A stretch of 64,000 nucleotides of DNA, taken from the NCBI GenBank assembly GCA_016699715.1, contig CP065007.1, forward strand, positions 2,852,001-2,916,000, in the 5' to 3' direction. Each line of letters starts with the position of its first letter. Position 1 is the stretch's first letter. This stretch comes from Candidatus Competibacteraceae bacterium (GTDB lineage: Bacteria > Pseudomonadota > Gammaproteobacteria > Competibacterales > Competibacteraceae). Shown piece after piece: positions 62,807-64,000 of the stretch. A model generated the notes under the pieces. The model saw only the letters and a program-made list of their open reading frames with translations. It did no database searches and was not told where the DNA came from. The position numbers were made by a program, and so were the translations under genes.

Positions 62807-63555
62807 CCCCGCAGGCGCGCATCGTCCAGCCGGCGGATCGTCAGACCCAGGAAAGCCGCGATGAACAACAGGTAATAGGCGACATCGACGCTGTTAAACA
62901 ATCCCAGCAACAATGCGTCGTAGTGGCGCGGCAGCGACAGGTACGCGAACAGGCTGTCCGCCGTTTTTTGGCCGGTCCCGGCCACATCGACCACCCACAA
63001 CAGCAGCAGCAGCCCGAAGGTCGCCATCGCCGCCAGCACCGGTTGGATGGTGAGCGCCGACAGATACAGGCCAGCGGCGGTAAAACTGCCAGCGAGCAGA
63101 ATCAAACCGAGCACACCGGCCAGCAGCTTGCCGAAATCCAGCGGCGCGCCAACCGTCAGCGCCAACGGCATCAACGCGACCAGCACGATCATGCCCGACA
63201 GGAAGACGACCACGCCTAAATACTTGCCGAGCACGATGGCCGTCGATCCTACCGGCGCCGAGAGCAGCAGGTCGAGTGTGCCGGCGCGACGCTCTTCGCT
63301 CAACAGCCGCATGGTGAGTAGTGGTGTTAGTAAAAGCAGCACCCAGGCGGCGACCCGAAACAGCGGCGCGGCGACCAGATCGGTCACGCCGGGTGCGTTG
63401 TCCAACAGGGCCAGTCGGCCCTGCAAATTTCGGAAATCATCCACCAGGATCAGGAAGATCCACGCCAGCAACCCTTGCACCACCGCCAGCAGCGTCCAGG
63501 CCAGCGGCGACAGGAATAGGCCGCGCAGCTCGCGGGCCGCGATGGTGAGGATCAT
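62803..63555 (-). CDS. ABC-2 type permease (GldF/NosY-like)
   Basis: A 250-residue membrane protein with six helices starting MILTIAARELRGLFLSPLAWTLLAVVQGLLAWIF, with the conserved LLTPLLTMRLLSEERRAGTLDLLLSAPVGSTAIVLGKYLG stretch (about 80-120) of ABC-2 permeases. The start at 63555 overlaps the ATPase stop; a longer reading to 63648 is antisense to nothing useful and lacks homology. It pairs with the ATPase and the GldG-like protein in one complex. Confidence 0.88.
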   Translation of the reverse strand: MILTIAARELRGLFLSPLAWTLLAVVQGLLAWIFLILVDDFRNLQGRLALLDNAPGVTDLVAAPLFRVAAWVLLLLTPLLTMRLLSEERRAGTLDLLLSAPVGSTAIVLGKYLGVVVFLSGMIVLVALMPLALTVGAPLDFGKLLAGVLGLILLAGSFTAAGLYLSALTIQPVLAAMATFGLLLLLWVVDVAGTGQKTADSLFAYLSLPRHYDALLLGLFNSVDVAYYLLFIAAFLGLTIRRLDDARLRG

Positions 63556-64000
63556 ACCGGCGCCTCCCCCAGCGTCAGATCGACAAAGATTTGTTCCAGG
63601 CCGGTGTGTTCCGGGGTCATTTCCCACAGATCCCAGCCATCGGCGCAAGCCCGTTCGAGCACGGCCTGGTGGGGCGCGGCGCCGGGGGCATGATGGAGTC
63701 TAAACCGGCCGATACCGAGTTCCTCGACCCGGACGACTCCCGGCAGTCGCGCCAGGCTCGCGGTCGGCGGCGCTGCGTTCAGCCCGACCCGCAGGTGGGT
63801 GGAGCGCCGTTGCTGTTCCAAATCGGCCAGCGCGCCGGCGTACACCAGCCGTCCGGCCCGGATGATCTGCACATGGGTGCAGGTCGCCTGCACCTCGGGT
63901 AACAGATGGGTGGACAGAATCACCCCGCGATCCCGCCCCAGCGTGCGGATCAACTCGCGAATCTCGCGCAGTTGGAAAGGGTCCAGGCCGACGGTCGGCT
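63552..64000 (-). CDS. ABC transporter ATPase (GldA/CcmA-like), C-terminal part
   Basis: The visible 148 or so codons begin inside the ATPase just after the signature: PTVGLDPFQLREIRELIRTLGRDRGVILSTHLLPEVQATCTHVQIIRAGRLVYAG, with the D-loop, the switch histidine (STHLL) and the usual C-terminal extension. Walker A and the signature lie beyond the right edge. It is the first visible gene of the cluster reading leftwards into the permease, GldG-like, DUF4340-like and mutM genes. Confidence 0.9.
   Translation of the reverse strand, partial: PTVGLDPFQLREIRELIRTLGRDRGVILSTHLLPEVQATCTHVQIIRAGRLVYAGALADLEQQRRSTHLRVGLNAAPPTASLARLPGVVRVEELGIGRFRLHHAPGAAPHQAVLERACADGWDLWEMTPEHTGLEQIFVDLTLGEAPV

Overview
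The window is GC-rich bacterial chromosome with dense, often overlapping operons. Gene content fits a gammaproteobacterium: OxyR, NADP-isocitrate dehydrogenase, ApaG/ApaH, AspRS-NudB, MlaA, an LpxL-type acyltransferase and Ada. A relative of the Competibacteraceae is possible, but that is a guess from style and no marker in the window decides it.

Layout. 0-3.8 kb: divergent oxyR (frameshifted, cut by the window edge) and icd, which carries a C-terminal CBS pair, then a TauE/SafE permease. 3.8-14.2 kb: a leftward four-gene cassette (large P-loop protein, unknown protein, very large protein with a nuclease-like motif and a RuvB-like AAA+ end, membrane TPR protein). It is bracketed by a 123-bp near-identical direct repeat of the permease 3' end and looks like an acquired, probably defence-type island. 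14.7-20.1 kb: tal, apaG, a methyltransferase, lon and a pentapeptide-repeat protein. 20.5-29 kb: a GGDEF/EAL protein, an MFS exporter and an alpha-oxoamine synthase gene that has been split by an IS630-family element, itself split by an IS4-family element. 29-31 kb: an enoyl-CoA isomerase and ada.

31.1-42.5 kb: a complete peptide-export locus. One leftward operon encodes an outer-membrane factor, a double-FHA membrane protein, an HlyD adaptor, a PpiC-type isomerase, a C39-peptidase ABC exporter with two cyclic-nucleotide-binding domains, and a sigma-54 activator. Divergent to it lies a gene for an 86-residue Gly-Gly-leader peptide. Both transcription units have recognisable sigma-54 -24/-12 elements, and the intergenic region holds two palindromes. 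At the far end of the operon is a stub of a second peptide gene with its own terminator. This locus and the 3.8-14.2 kb island are the best candidates for undescribed systems.

42.5-64 kb: folA-apaH, the lysyl-phosphatidylglycerol pair acvB-mprF, nudB-aspS, an FmdB-type zinc ribbon, a sugar ABC importer without its ATPase, a TAXI-type binding protein, an acyltransferase-DUF2007-mlaA group, a GAF/HD-GYP protein, an unknown exported protein, and mutM coupled to a GldA/F/G-like ABC cluster that runs off the right edge. Two genes here (nudB and the sugar-binding protein) contain in-frame copies of a short palindromic repeat.
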